From contig JAZKJV010008872.1 of assembly GCA_037367405.1 (NCBI GenBank), positions 721,001-785,000 of the forward strand: DNA of 64,000 nt, in the 5' to 3' direction. Positions 45,409-57,931 of the stretch are shown here, in pieces (positions within the stretch are counted from its first letter, which is position 1; the number at the start of each line of letters is the position of its first letter). The position numbers were made by a program, and so were the translations under genes. Under the pieces are notes generated by a model that had not been told where the DNA came from, did no database searches, and saw nothing but the letters and a program-made list of their open reading frames with translations. Origin of the DNA: Ottelia alismoides. Its lineage: Eukaryota > Streptophyta > Magnoliopsida > Alismatales > Hydrocharitaceae.

Positions 45409-47360
45409 TGTTAGAAATGTGAGCCCGAGACGAACCATTCCTACAATAAATATTATTGTAATAAATGATTTATCAATAAAAGTTATTGATTATGTTTCAC
45501 TTCCTTTCTGAGATTGATTGAATGAATGCACTATAAGGTCCCTCTGTACAATAAGGGTTATGTACCATGGTCAACTTGATAATCATTCAACTGTTGATTC
45601 ATTGATTGAATCATAGAGGCTGATGCTTGAATGAATATCTAAGGAGTTAGATAGAGGACCCATCAAGCATCATCAAATGATTATCAAGTGATGATCTCCA
45701 GCCTGAGTAGGAGATGACAATCCTTTCTCATTAGGCTGATATCTGATATACCTCTTGATGCAGGTCCTCTGCATGGGAATAGATATTCAGAGGTATCAGG
45801 TTAGTTGAGTCAATGGGTTGACTTAACGAGATCGAGATAACCAAAGATCTATGTTGAATACTGTCACAGCATAGGCACACATCCTCTGACCAGAGACAGA
45901 TGTGTTGCTATATGTCTGAGTGTGTACATTTTGCAGACCAATAGGTTGATGACCTAACCAAGGTCTATACACCGGCGAGCTGGTGTGCATGTAAGGACTT
46001 ATGAGTAATACGATCTCTCAAAGGGATCATACAGGTTCACTTGTGAACCGGGAGACATGATCTCATTCATGAGGTATTGGGACTGATCAAATTCCATGCA
46101 TGGTCATCGTGCTTTGGAAGCATGACATGAATTTGAAGGTAAGATATATGCTTTGTGAAAGCATATGATCTATACCAAATCCCAATGACAAAGAATGAGA
46201 AATTTAGTGATCAAGCCCTGAAGATGACAGTGTAAAAGTGATCTATATCTTTAGGATGATCATAGGTCTTCCAGTATGCAGGATGTACATGTGTTGGGAA
46301 TACCTGAGGGTGATGTGATATAAAACGATTGTATAACCATGACACTTTCATTCCGAGGGAGTGATGAAACAGGTTTGGATTTTAGTGACTCCTCTCAGTA
46401 GAGAAGTGACCTAATCTTAGTCCATGTATTGGACATTAATCTCAATGAGATTGAAATGCAATGAGAAGATTAGGTTTACGGACTTGATTTAATCAAGCAT
46501 CTATGGGAGGTCCATGGGATCTGGATTTGAGATGTGATCTCAATATCCAAGTCACTATATGTGGAACAATACAATCGCCCTGTCCTTATCTCCAAGTATC
46601 TGAGGAGAAATCACATTATTCTTGAAAGGGTTCAAGAATAATTCCATAAGATCTAAGCATTGAGAAATTGATAATTAAATGTGATTTAATTATCTTAATG
46701 TGTGTGGAAATTATCCAATGTAACTAGATGTGATTTAATTATTGTCGATAAGAATAATGTGGATAGCAATATCCAATTATTCATAATATATTATAAATGT
46801 GATTTATAATGTATTAGAGAGAGCTAATTATAATTTATATTTGTTGATTAATTATTAATGTGTATTGGACACACATTGTGTTATTAATCGAAAATGTAAA
46901 TTATATTTTGTTTTGGGTTGTGAATGTGATTCACAAATTTCCAATGGCAAGATTGCAATATTCTCAAAATTAATTATGAATTATTTTTGAAGAATAAATC
47001 ACAACAAAATTTATTGGGATTAATAAAGGAGAATTCCATGGAGATATGCAATCTCATGAAATGTCATGAGATTTCCTCTACATGGTAACATGTGGACGAC
47101 GACCAAGTTCTATATGGAATTGGTGGCCGTCCACCATGTTGACATGGCAGATGTAATCTCCATGTCAATTGCCTCCTTATTTGATTGGTTTAATTTTAGG
47201 ATTGTTGTATATTTGATTTGTCAAATATATTTGATCTAAATTAAATCATAAGTTGTTGGATTTTACAAACAACAATCTTGACCATTGGATTAGACATAAA
47301 TCAATCTCATCCATTGATTTTATATATCCCATGGATTGAGATCCATGGATCCCAAAACCC

Positions 47361-47368
47361 TATAAATA
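47361..47368 (+). promoter_or_regulatory. TATA box of Co2 5' LTR
   Basis: TATAAATA in AACCCTATAAATAGAGAGGC. The same box is in the 3' LTR at 55487-55494 and in Co1. Conservation across copies supports it as the LTR promoter. Confidence 0.7.
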
Positions 47369-47843
47369 GAGAGGCATACCATGCTCTCTAGGTTATGCTT
47401 TTGAAGCACATCTCTCTCTCTTTCTCTCCCACACGTCAACTCTCCCTCCCTCTCTCCTTGGTGGCCGTCCCCCAAACCCTAGAGGAGGAGGCTGTCGATG
47501 CCATCGCCACCGTGCCGTCGCTTCAACGTTCTTCGGTTCTCCGTCTTCTTGGAATGCTACTATCATGAAGAAGATGTTTGATCTCGTACGACGAGATCAG
47601 GAGTTCCCCGTTCTTGGATCAACTCGTTGGATTGCGAGGATCACGCGACTCATCCCCGCGCTCGCAAGCTTCTTATCCGACGCTCGGACTTGAGACAGGA
47701 GGTCTCTTTTTGTAGAGACTCGATCAACCACGCTTCAAGAGGTATTCCTTTATACTTGTTGTGGTTATAGATGAAACAATCCGAGAATCGTTCTTGGATC
47801 ATGTGGTTTCATTGCATGAAATTTTTTTAAATTCCGCTGCATA

Positions 47844-47868
47844 GAACAACTAGCACGACTAGTCGTTC
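47844..47868 (+). repeat. Near-palindrome in Co2 LTR tail
   Basis: GAACAACTAG CACGACTAGTCGTTC forms a near-perfect 25-base palindrome with nested ACTAGT sites. Equivalent copies are at 44472-44496, 55972-55996 and 57997-58021. Confidence 0.75.
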
Positions 47869-47935
47869 TTCGTAGTATTCGATACGATGCTCACGCTTCC
47901 ATGATGCGCTTAAGGATTATTCCATATCCTTCAAG

Positions 47936-47948
47936 TGGTATCATAGCC
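47936..47948 (+). other. Co2 primer binding site, initiator tRNA-Met type
   Basis: TGGTATCATAGCC, two bases after the LTR end, matches the plant copia PBS TGGTATCAGAGC with one mismatch. It is complementary to the 3' end of initiator tRNA-Met. Confidence 0.85.
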
Positions 47949-49612
47949 TTAGGTCGAAGGTTTTGGATACGATCTGCAAACCTAGGACGACTTGGGTTCG
48001 TAGAGGTCGCGAAAGTTTTTGTCGCATTTGATTTTCTCACTTCTACTTAGTGAATAAATTTGGCCCTGTTTAAATTGATTAAACACTAATTAATCACTTG
48101 AATTTTGTTCCCCATTAAATAAGAAAACCATAGGATCTGAGTTTACGTAATTTGGTTCTGTTTGCTCGAGATATGGTTGTTTTAATGAACATGTATTCAC
48201 TGTTGCGGGAACTACAAATCTTAACATGATTAATGAGTTAATTACTGTTTTAATCTACCTCGAAATACGTGAAATATCACTTAGGTTCTGTCCTAAATCA
48301 AAATAGCAATCTTTGGAAATTGATTTTGTATCATTTTATTGAGATATGTTAATTTCAGTAAGACTGCTGAAATGACAGTCCTAATCAAGAACCATGTGAT
48401 GTCAATTAATGAAATTAATTGGTAATTTCATTAAATAATTATGGAAAATATTTGAGTAATATTTAATGATGAATATTCCTTAATTGACTTGGCCTTAACC
48501 AATAAATTGATTAAATTTGATCTAGATTATAATTGGAAACACAATCATTAAACTCCTTGCTTGAATAGGATTGAGAATTTGTCTAACAAATTTCCTTATA
48601 ATAAAGAATATTTTGATTATTACTATATGGTATAATTTCGGTTGAAGAACCGATGATCATCTCAAGTACAAAGTGATTGACTCGGCATTATTTTATCCCG
48701 AGGCAGATATAGTGTCTAGTCGGGGATTGCTGGGGTAGTGGGTCGAACTAGTTGCGGTCTGTCCCACTCCCGCCAGTACTAGCCATCACAACGGGTAGGG
48801 AACGAATGATGCCTGAGAGATCATGATGTATTTTTTTAATTATTAAAATTTGAATTAATATGTACTTTGAGATAATAACATATATTCAAGTAAAAATCAA
48901 GTTTGTTGGTTGAATTGGATTGAAAATTAATTTAATATGATTAAGTTTATTATATCCAACTAAAAACTCTATTATGAATAGATGCGTATTTCCCTTGGAA
49001 GAATTAATTATGTGAATATGATTCATGATAATTAATTAAAATTTGAGTATGAGATGGAGGATCACATAAGTGACATCCATGGTCTCCCGTCAAGGCGAAG
49101 GGTTCCGTCGCCTATGTGGGAGACGCATGTCCGAAGTGACAACTCCTGCATACGATCCATTTGGATTGGGCTCGCCGCTTCTCAAAAGAGTAAGGACGTA
49201 TGCGTAGTGACCCCAATATCGGGTCCTCTTATTATTGGTGCGATATTAGATTGCGTATAGCGAGTTGTATTCCTGTTGTCGGTTGGTTCAATTAATGACG
49301 GGTCAACATCACCTTTGGGGTGGTGGGCTCGGGTATTAAAGACCAAATTGGGAAATGCAAGTTGGACTTGCAAGGTGGAATGTGTTCCCGCTTCTCTTTA
49401 TTGGAGTCACAAGTTCTCATATTATTGGGATATGACAAAGATAAAGAGGACATCCCAATTCTTGCTTGAGATATAACGATAAGTATATCTCTTACTTTGA
49501 AAAATGATTAAGGGAATAAACTTTCAAAGTTGACAGAGCATGCCTTAATCAAATATCATAAATTGAATGTATGATTATATGTTCTAATATAGTGCATTCT
49601 TAATTTCAGAAA
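47949..49612 (+). other. Co2 leader
   Basis: This is untranslated sequence of about 1.66 kb between PBS and gag. Only incidental frames under 70 codons are present. It is A/T-rich with a GC-richer patch near 49,050-49,340 (GGTCTCCCGTCAAGGCGAAG), where a packaging structure could lie, but none was identified. Confidence 0.6.
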
Positions 49613-50422
49613 ATGAAGTCCATGAACCCACTAAGCAGGCTTCTGGAGGTGAACCAGTTGACCGGACTTAATTACTCGGACTGGATCCATAATTTGGATC
49701 TTGTTCTCTCGGCTGAGTGCATAAGTTATGTCCTCTCAGAAGACAAGCATGAAAGCCCTAAAATGAAGGAAGAAAAAGCATACAATGACGAGTATGATGA
49801 AGATCATGTCTTGGATAGATGCTATATCTTGGGTTCTTTCTCCAATGTTCTTCAAAAACAACATATGGAAATGAGCACATGCCAGGAAATAATGCAGAAT
49901 CTGAAAGATATGTTTGGTGACATTAAACGCACCCAGCGATACAACGTTATGAAAGAACTTGTTCGCTGCAATATGCGGAAAGGAACATCAGTCCGTGAAC
50001 ATGTAGTCAAGATGTTTGGGTACTTGTCGGAGCTGGAAACTCTTGGGGCAAGCATGGATGCAGACATGCAATCTGATTTCATTCTGCCGTCTATGCCCAA
50101 GTCTTTCAATAAATTTGTGGTTTCATTCCACATGAACAAACTGGAATTGCCGAACGCTGGACTTCTTGTTGCATTAAAGTCTGCTGAAGATGTAATGAAG
50201 AAAGATGATCCCCCTGGCAGTGCAATGGTTGCACAGGTTAAAGGGAAGCGCGGTCAGAAGCAAGGTTCTCGGAAGGGCCCGACCCAGAAGAGAAAGAAGA
50301 AGGGACAAGGTGTTGGCTCATCTTCCAATGCATCCACACTGTTAGCATCGAAGAAACCCGACGTTAGTCACCACTGCAAGAAGCTAGGGCACTAGAGGCG
50401 TAACTGCCCAGAATACCTGAGG
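49613..50422 (+). pseudogene. Co2 gag
   Basis: ATG at 49613 opens MKSMNPLSRLLEVNQLTG, followed by LNYSDWIHNLDLVL, the usual N-terminus of copia Gag, which forms the particle. The capsid region has TCQEIMQNLKDMFGDIKRTQ and VREHVVKMFGYLSELE. A basic tail (KGKRGQKQGSRKG) precedes the zinc knuckle, which is damaged: the first Cys is Ser (SHHCKKLGH) and TAG at 50393-50395 stands where Trp (TGG) is usual, before RRNCPEYL. The frame then continues straight into protease. Confidence 0.88.
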
Positions 50423-50925
50423 TTGGTCGACAAAGGTAAAGCCCCAGCAGGTATGAAATCTACTTTTATCATTGAAACCAGTTTTCTCGTTGGACGAGAA
50501 GGAAGTTGGGTTATTGATTCTGGTGCTTCCGTTCATGTATGCAATTTGATGCATTTGTTTCAGGAAACTAGAAATCTGGAAGAATGGGAGATAATCATCC
50601 ATATGGGGTCTGATGCAAGTGTTGCAGCAGTCGCCGTCGGGACCTGTCGACTATCATTATCTATTGGTCGAGTCCTGGTACTTAAAGAGTGTCTTTATGT
50701 ACCTGATGTCAGAAGGAATTTGATATCTGTATGTAAGCTAGTTAGAAGTGGATATTCATTCCTTTTCTGTAATAAATTAGTCATAAATCACTATGATAAA
50801 TATATTACGGATGGTATTTTGACTTCTAGTGGACTCTATGAATTGTACATTAATGAGCATGTCATGAATGTTACAACCACTAATAAAAACCTTAAAAGAT
50901 CCAGGGAGAATAAAAATCATTCAAA
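50423..50925 (+). pseudogene. Co2 protease domain
   Basis: It is in frame with gag. WVIDSGASVHVC carries the intact D-S-G catalytic motif near 50,513, followed by LKECLYVPDVRRNLISVCKL, the conserved C-terminal half of copia retropepsin. It cleaves the polyprotein within the particle. No stop occurs in this domain. It is the left part of a 448-codon uninterrupted stretch with integrase. Confidence 0.88.
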
Positions 50926-51769
50926 TATGATTTGGCATCAAAGGCTTGGCCATTTATCTGTTGATAGGATTAATAGATTGATAAAGGATGGTCCTTTGGA
51001 TTTTCTACAGGTTCAATCTTTACCTACCTGTGAACATTGTATTCGAGGTAAAATGACTAGGATGCCTTTCCGTAACAACGTGACAAGATGTGAAGGTATC
51101 ATTGACCTAATACATACCGATGTATGTGGTCCCTTCAGTACCGCGACTCGAAATGGATATCGATATTATTTGATGTTGATTGATGACCATTTGCGATACG
51201 AGTTTATCTACCTATTACATCATAAATCTGAAACCTTTGAAAAGTTCAAGGAATTCAAGGCTTTGGTTGAGAACCAAACCGATAGGAATATTAAACGGAT
51301 TCGATCTGATCAAGGTGGAGAGTACCTCTCAGATGAATTCAATGAATACCTTAAAGAGAATGGAATTGTCTCCAGTCTCACTCCTCCTGGAACTCCTCAA
51401 CTTAATGGTGTTGCTGAAGGACGTAATAGGACCATAATGGATATGGTCCGTTCAATGATGAGCAAAGCACATTTACCACTTAGTTTCTGGGGATATGCAA
51501 TAGAGACTGCAATATATATCCTGAATAAGATTCCTAACAAATCTGTACCTAAGACTCCTCATGAGCTCTGGTATGGAACCAAAACTAGTGTTAATCACTT
51601 GAGGGTTTGGGGTTGCTTGGTTCATGCGAAAAACGTGGACGCAAGCAAGCTAGATTCTCGCACTCGTGAGTGTTACTTCATTGGGTATGTTAAAGATGGT
51701 ATTGGATACCAGCTCTATGACCCTGAGACCCAAAAGGTTTTTGTATCTAGAGATGTAAAATTTCTATAG
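50926..51769 (+). pseudogene. Co2 integrase
   Basis: The HHCC zinc finger reads WHQRLGHLSVDRINRL...CEHCIRGK. The catalytic Asp residues are in LIHTDVCGPF (near 51,120) and IRSDQGGEYL (near 51,307), and the Glu is in NGVAEGRNRTIMDMVRSMM (near 51,415). The C-terminal part has LWYGTKTSVNHLRVWGC and ECYFIGYVKDGIGYQLYDPE. TAG at 51767-51769 ends the stretch before DDFLKG. All catalytic residues are present. Confidence 0.9.
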
Positions 51770-52969
51770 GATGATTTCCTTAAAGGTCAAGACAAAACTG
51801 AAGTAGAGAAACTCATTGAATCCCTTAAGGATTCTGAGCTTCCTAGAAAAGAAACTGAAGAGATAAATAAAGAAGAAACATCCATGCCTCTTCAAAGGAG
51901 TTCGAGGGTGGTTGCACCACCTAAAAGGTATGGATTCCTTGTGTCAAGTGAAACTGACAATGATCCTACTTCATTTGATGAAGCACTCACGGATCATGAC
52001 ATGGATAGATGGATGCTAGCAATGAAGTCATAAATTGACTCCATGCATAAGAATGGTGTATGGACCCTAGAGGATCCACCTAAAGGAGTAAAACCCATTG
52101 GGTGTAAATGGATCTTCAAGAGAAAGAGGGGACCTGATGAGAAAGTAGAGACTTTCAAGGCACGACTCGTAGCCACGGGCTACACACAAAGAGAAGGCAT
52201 CGACTACGATGAGATATTCTCTCTGGTGGCTATGCTCAAATCCATCAGGACAGTACTAGTTATAGCTGCATATCTTGACTACGACATCTGGCAGATTGAC
52301 ATCAAGACGGCTTTCCTCAATGGATACCTCGAGGAGGATATCTATATGGAGTAGCCCTAGGGTTTCATAACTAAGGATATCAAAGTATGCAAGCTGAAGA
52401 AATCCATCTATGGGCTCAAGCAAGCTTCTCGTAGCTGGAACATCAGATTTGACGAAACCATAAAGAGTTATGATTTTGTGCAGAATCCTGATGAACCTTT
52501 TGTGTACAAGAAGCTTAGTGGGAGCACCATTGTGTTCATCGTGCTTTATGTAGATGACATCCTTATCATTCGGAATGATACAGGGATGATGACCAATGTG
52601 AAGATTTCGCTATCCCATACCTTTGAGATGAAAGGGCTTGGAGAAGCCTCTTACATCTTAGGCCTGAAGTTGTTCAGAAATCGAGAAAATAGGATTTTGG
52701 GATTGTCACAACATGGATACATTAAGAAGATTCTTGAACGATTCCATATGTATAGTTCCAAGAAAGGATTTCTACCCTTAAGACATGGTATCCACCTGTC
52801 TAAAGGAATGGCTCCACAAACTGTTGAGGAAAAGAAAGTCATGGCTGGATGCCCTTATGCATCGGCTGTAGGAAGCTTAATGTATGCCATGATGTGTACT
52901 AGGCCAGATATATGCCATGCAGTGGGAGTGGTAAGTCGTTACCAATCCTGCTGTGAAGAGCAACACTAG
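51770..52969 (+). pseudogene. Co2 reverse transcriptase
   Basis: A linker (RSSRVVAPPKRYGF) is followed by RT: NGVWTLEDPPKGVKPIGCKW, KARLVATGYTQREGIDYDEI, WQIDIKTAFLNGYLEEDIYM (first Asp), SIYGLKQASRSW and FIVLYVDDILII with the intact YVDD active site near 52,550. In-frame stops are TAA at 52031-52033, TAG at 52352-52354 and 52358-52360 (where QPQGF is usual, so CAG to TAG), and TAG at 52967-52969 (where Trp is usual). The frame is the same as gag. Confidence 0.9.
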
Positions 52970-53529
52970 AATGGAGTAAAGAACATATTCAAATATCTAA
53001 GATGGACGCAAGATTACATCTTGGTCTATGGAGATGGTGATCTCCAAGTCTTGGGATATACAGATTCTGACTTCCAATCGGATATTGATGATCGAAAGTC
53101 AACATCGGGATTTGTATCATGTTGAACGGTGGTGCTGTGAGCTGGAGAAGCAAGAAGCAGGACACTACAAGTGATTCAACAACTGAAGCCGAGTACATTG
53201 CCACATCAGATGCTGTAAAGGAGGTGGTGTGGTTGCGCAAGTTCATCCTGGAGCTTGGCGTAGTTTCCTATTATACTCCCATCCCGTTACTCTGCGATAA
53301 CACGGGAGCCATTGCCCAGGCGAAGGAACCCAGATGGCATCAAAAGAGCAAGCACGTGGAAAGGAAATACCACATCATTCGGGAGATTCAAAAGCGTGGT
53401 GATATCATCATCACCAAGGTGGCCTCTACCGACAACGTTGCTGATCCTCTTACCAAACCTCTGACACAAAAGGTTTTCAACAAGCATGTAATGAGTATGG
53501 GTTTAAGGATTAATCCTGAATGGTTCTGA
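52970..53529 (+). pseudogene. Co2 RNase H
   Basis: YTDSDFQSDIDDRKSTSGFV holds the first catalytic Asp. A one-base frameshift near 53,118 shifts to NGGAVSWRSKKQDTTSDSTT, followed by EAEYIATSDAVKEVVWLRKF (Glu) and LLCDNTGAIA (Asp). DNVADPLTKPLTQKVFNKHV is the normal C-terminal signature. TGA at 53527-53529 is the natural stop; the PPT follows at once. Confidence 0.9.
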
Positions 53530-53544
53530 GGGTTAGTGGGAAAT
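53530..53544 (+). other. Co2 polypurine tract
   Basis: GGGTTAGTGGGAAAT immediately precedes the LTR start TGTTAG. Co4 has the equivalent GGGCTAGTGGGAGAT. The tract directly follows the RNase H stop. Confidence 0.75.
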
Positions 53545-56050
53545 TGTTAGCAATGTGTGCCCGAGGCGAACCATTCCTACAATAAATGTTATTGTAATAA
53601 ATGATTTATCAATAAAAGTTATTGATTATGTTTCACTCCCTTTCTGAGATTGATTGAATGAATGCACTATAAGGTCCCTCTGTACAATAAGGGTTATGTA
53701 CCATGGCCAACTTGATAATCGTACAACTGTTGATTCATTGATTGAATCATAGAGGCTGATGCTTGGATGAATATCTAAGGAGTTAGATAGAGGACTCATC
53801 AAGCATCATCAAATGATTGTCAAGTAATGATCTCTAGCCAGAGTAGGAGATGACAATCCTTTCTCATTAGGCTGATATCTGATCGACCTCTTGATGCAGG
53901 TCCTTTGCATGGGAATAGTGATTCGGAGGTATCAGGTTAGTTAAGTCAGTGGGTTGACTTAACGAGATCGAGATAACCAAAGATCTATGTTGAATACTGT
54001 CACAGCATAAGCACACATCCTTTGACCAGAGACAAATGTGTTGCGATATGTCTGAGTGTGTACATTTAGCAGACCAATAGGTTGGTGACCTAACCAAGGT
54101 CTATACACCGACGAGCTAGTGTGCATGTAAGGACATATGAGTAATACGATCTCTCAAAGGGATCATACATGTTCACTTGTGAACCGGGAGACATGAGCTC
54201 ACTCATGAGGTATTCGGACTGATCAAATTCCATGCATGGTCGTCGTGCCTTGGAAGCATGACATGAATTTGAAGGTAAGATATATGCTTTGTGAAAGCAT
54301 ATGATCTATACCAAATCCCAATGACCAAGAATGAGAAACTTAGTGATCAAGCCATGAAGATGACAGTGTAGAAGTGATCTATATCTTCAGGATGATCATA
54401 GGTCTTCCAGTATGCAGGATGTATAGGTGTTGGGAATACCTGAGGGTGATGTGATCATAAACGATTGTATAACCATGACACTTCCATTCTGAGGGAGTGA
54501 TGAAATAGGTTTGGATTTTAATGACTACTCTCAGTAGAGAAGTGATGTAATCTTAGTCCATGTATTGGACATTGATCTGAATGAGATTTAGATGTAATGA
54601 GAAGATTAGGTTTACAGCCTTGATTTAATCAAGCATCTATGGGGGGTCCATGGGATAAGGATTTGAGATGTGATCTCAATATCCAAGTCTCTATACGTGG
54701 ATCAATACAATCGCCCAGTCCTTATCTCCAAGTATCTAAGGAGAAATTCAATTATTCTTGAAAGGGTTCAAGAATAATTCCATAAGATCTAAGCATTGAG
54801 AAATTGATAATTAAATGTGATTTAATTATCTTGATGTGTGTGGAAATTATCCAATGTAACTAAATGTGATTTAATTATTGTGGATAAGAATAATGTGGAT
54901 AGCAATATCCAATTATTCATAATATATGATAAATGTGATTTATAATGTATTAGAGAGAGCTAATTATAATTTATATTTGTTGATTAATTATTAATGTGTA
55001 TTAGATACACATTGTGTAATTAATTGAAAATGTAAATTGTATATTGTTTTGGTTTGTGAATGTGATTCACAAATTTCTAATGGCAAGATTGCAACATTCT
55101 CAAAATTAATTATGAATTATTTTTGAAGAATAAGTCACAACAAAAGTTGTTGGGATTAAATAAAGGAGAATTCCGTGGAGATATGAAATCTCATGAGATT
55201 GCCTCCACATGGTAACATGTTGACGGCTACCAAGTCCTATATGGAATTGGTGGCCGTCTACCATGTTGACATGGGAGATGTAATCTCCATGTCAATTTCC
55301 ACCTTATTTGATTGGTTTATTTTTAGGATTGATGTATATTTGACTTGTCAAATATATTTGATCTAAACTAAATCATAAGCTGTTGGTTTTTACCAAAACA
55401 ATCTTGACAATTTGATTAGACATAAATCAATCTCATCCATTGATTTCATATGTCCCATTGATCGAGATCCATGGATCCCAAAACCTTATAAATAGAGAGG
55501 CATACCATGCTCTCTAGGTTATGCTTTTGAAGCACATCTCTCTCTCTCTGTCTCTCCCACATGTCAACTCTCTCTCCCTCTCTCCTTGGTGGTCGTCCAC
55601 CAAACCCTAGAGGAGGAGGCCGTCGATGCCATCGCCACCGTGCCATCGCTTCGACGTTCTTCGGTTCTCCGTCTTCTTGGAATGCTACTCTCGCAAAGAA
55701 AACATTCGATCTTGTACGACGAGATCATGAGTTCCTCGTGCTTGGATCAACTCGTTGGATTACGAGGATCACGCGACTCATCCCCGCACTCGTAAGCTTC
55801 TTCTCCGAGGATCGGACTTGAGACAGGAGGTCTCTTTTCGTAGAGACTCAATCAACCACGCTTTAAGAGGCATTCCTTTATACTTGTTTTGGTTATAGAT
55901 AAAACGATCTGAGAATTGTTCTTGGATCATGTGGTTTCATCGCATGAAAATTTTTTAAATTCTGCTGCATAGAACAACTAGTACGACTAGTCGTTCTTTC
56001 TCATATTCGATACAACGCTCACGCTTCCGTGATGTGCTTGAGGATTATTC
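53545..56050 (+). mobile_element. Co2 3' LTR, last bases missing
   Basis: It starts TGTTAGCAATGTGTGCCC and is collinear with the 5' LTR to TTGAGGATTATTC (56,050), where the last about 10 bases (CATATCCTTCA) are replaced by Co3 sequence. No target duplication can therefore be recognised. TATA box at 55487-55494. Confidence 0.9.
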
Positions 56051-57931
56051 GATACGACTATTCTATGCAGTGGAAATTAAAATTTTTTATGTGATGAAAC
56101 CACATGATCCAAGAACACTTCTCGAATCATTTCATCTAAACCACAAACAAGTATTTGGGTTACCTCTTGAAGCGTGGTTGCGATCGAGTCTCTAAACGAA
56201 GAGACCTCTTGTCTCAAGTCCGATCCGATGGAGGAGACGCTTGCGAGCGTGTTGATGAAACATGTGCTTATCGCAATCCATGTTGATGATCCAAGTGGAG
56301 GATCTCCTGATCTCGACACACGAGATCCGATGTCTTCTTCACAAGCGAGGCGCAACGAAGGAGACGGATATCCACGAGCAAATAATCGGGTAGCATAATG
56401 ACGACGCTACAGCGATGGAGACTCCCTCTAGGGCATCCATGGTGGACGACCATGAGAGGGGATGAGAGAGGGATGACGTGTAGAGAGAAAGAGAGAGAGA
56501 GAGAGAAATAGAGAGATGGAGACTTATGTTCTCTTGTGTGTAAAGAAGAGCAAAGGGGTGCCTCTTCTTTTATAATGTTTTGGGATTCATGGATCTTAAT
56601 CCATGGGCAACACAAATCCAATGGCTTACATTGATTTGCGTTTCTTTTAATGGCTAAGATATGTGTTGGTAAAAACCAACAACAATTAATTTAATTTAGA
56701 TTAAATGTATATTGATAAATCAAAATTATTTAATCCCAAATTAAATCAATCAAGCATGGAAATTATGGAATGAAGATTGCCACCTTCCATAATATGGGAT
56801 TTTGTGTCAATCTCAGGTAATCTCATGATATCTCATGAGATTACATTATTCCATGGAAATCTCCAAGATTTACAACAACACTTGTTGTAAATTATTCAAC
56901 AAAAACAATTCATAATTATTTTATGAATATTGCAATCTCACCATTGGAAAATTGTGAATCACAACCCAAATTAAAAGTGAATTACATTTTCAATTAAGTG
57001 TCTAATTTTAATCCAATTCACATCAACATTTAAATAACAAATGTAAATTACAAATTGCTCTCTCTTATATATTATAAATCACATTTATAATATATATGAT
57101 TAATATGGATAATGCTATCTGCATTATTCATATCCATGATAATTAAATCATATTTAATCATCTTGGATCTCTATTCTCATGTTCTCAAATAATGTGAATC
57201 ACATTCACATTATTCACATCTTTGATAATTAAATCTCATTTAATTATCTAAGATATCTCTCTTTATAATATGAATCAAATTCATATTATTCATGATAATT
57301 AAATCACATTTAATTATCCATTTTCTCAATGCTCGGACACATTTATCAACAATGAAATTATCCTGAACTCTTTCATGGATAATGCTCTTTCTCCGTGGAT
57401 ACTTGGAGATAAGGATAGAGCGATTATATTGTTCCACGTATAGTGACTTGGATATTTAGATCACATCTCAAATCCATATCTCGGGCCTGCCATAGATGCT
57501 TGATTGAATCAAGACCGTAAATCTAGTCTTCTCATTGCATCTGAATCACATTTAGATCAATGTCCAATATTTGGACCGAGATTAGATTACTTCACTACTG
57601 AGAGGAGTCACTAAAATCAAGACCCGTTTCATCACTCCCTAGGAATGGAAGCGTCATGGTTATACAATCGTTTATGATCACATCATCCTCAGGTATTCCC
57701 ACTACTTGTACATCCTGCATACTGGAAGACCCAGAATAATCCCGAAGTATAAGATCAAATTTACACTGTCTACTTCAGGGATTTATCATTATGTTTCTCA
57801 TTTGACTATTGGAAGTTGGTATCGATCATATACCTTCCAAAAGCATATATCATACCCAGGTGTTGATTATATACTTTCCAAAAGTATATATCAAACCTAC
57901 AAATTCAGTCAAGCTTCCAAAGCGAGACGAC
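56051..57931 (-). mobile_element. Co3 copia LTR, both ends truncated
   Basis: This is a minus-oriented LTR of the Co4 subtype (GGGCAACACAAATCCAATGG near 56,605; GTTTTGGGATTCATGG). It begins at the tail with GATACGACTATTCTATGCAG, lacking the final about 60 bases. It ends at AAGCGAGACGA (57,931), equivalent to 59,866 in Co4, so the first about 665 bases of the LTR are missing. It abuts the Co4 terminus directly. Confidence 0.8.

Larger units (their letters stand above)
45409..47933 (+). mobile_element. Co2 5' LTR (Ty1/copia)
   Basis: It starts TGTTAGAAATGTGAGCCCGA and ends CCATATCCTTCA, 2,525 bp. The first about 195 bp differ from the 3' LTR at about 8 positions by eye, suggesting modest age. 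U3 contains a TATA box and a CT-rich tract after it (CATCTCTCTCTCTTTC). Open frames inside have no family resemblance. Confidence 0.9.
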
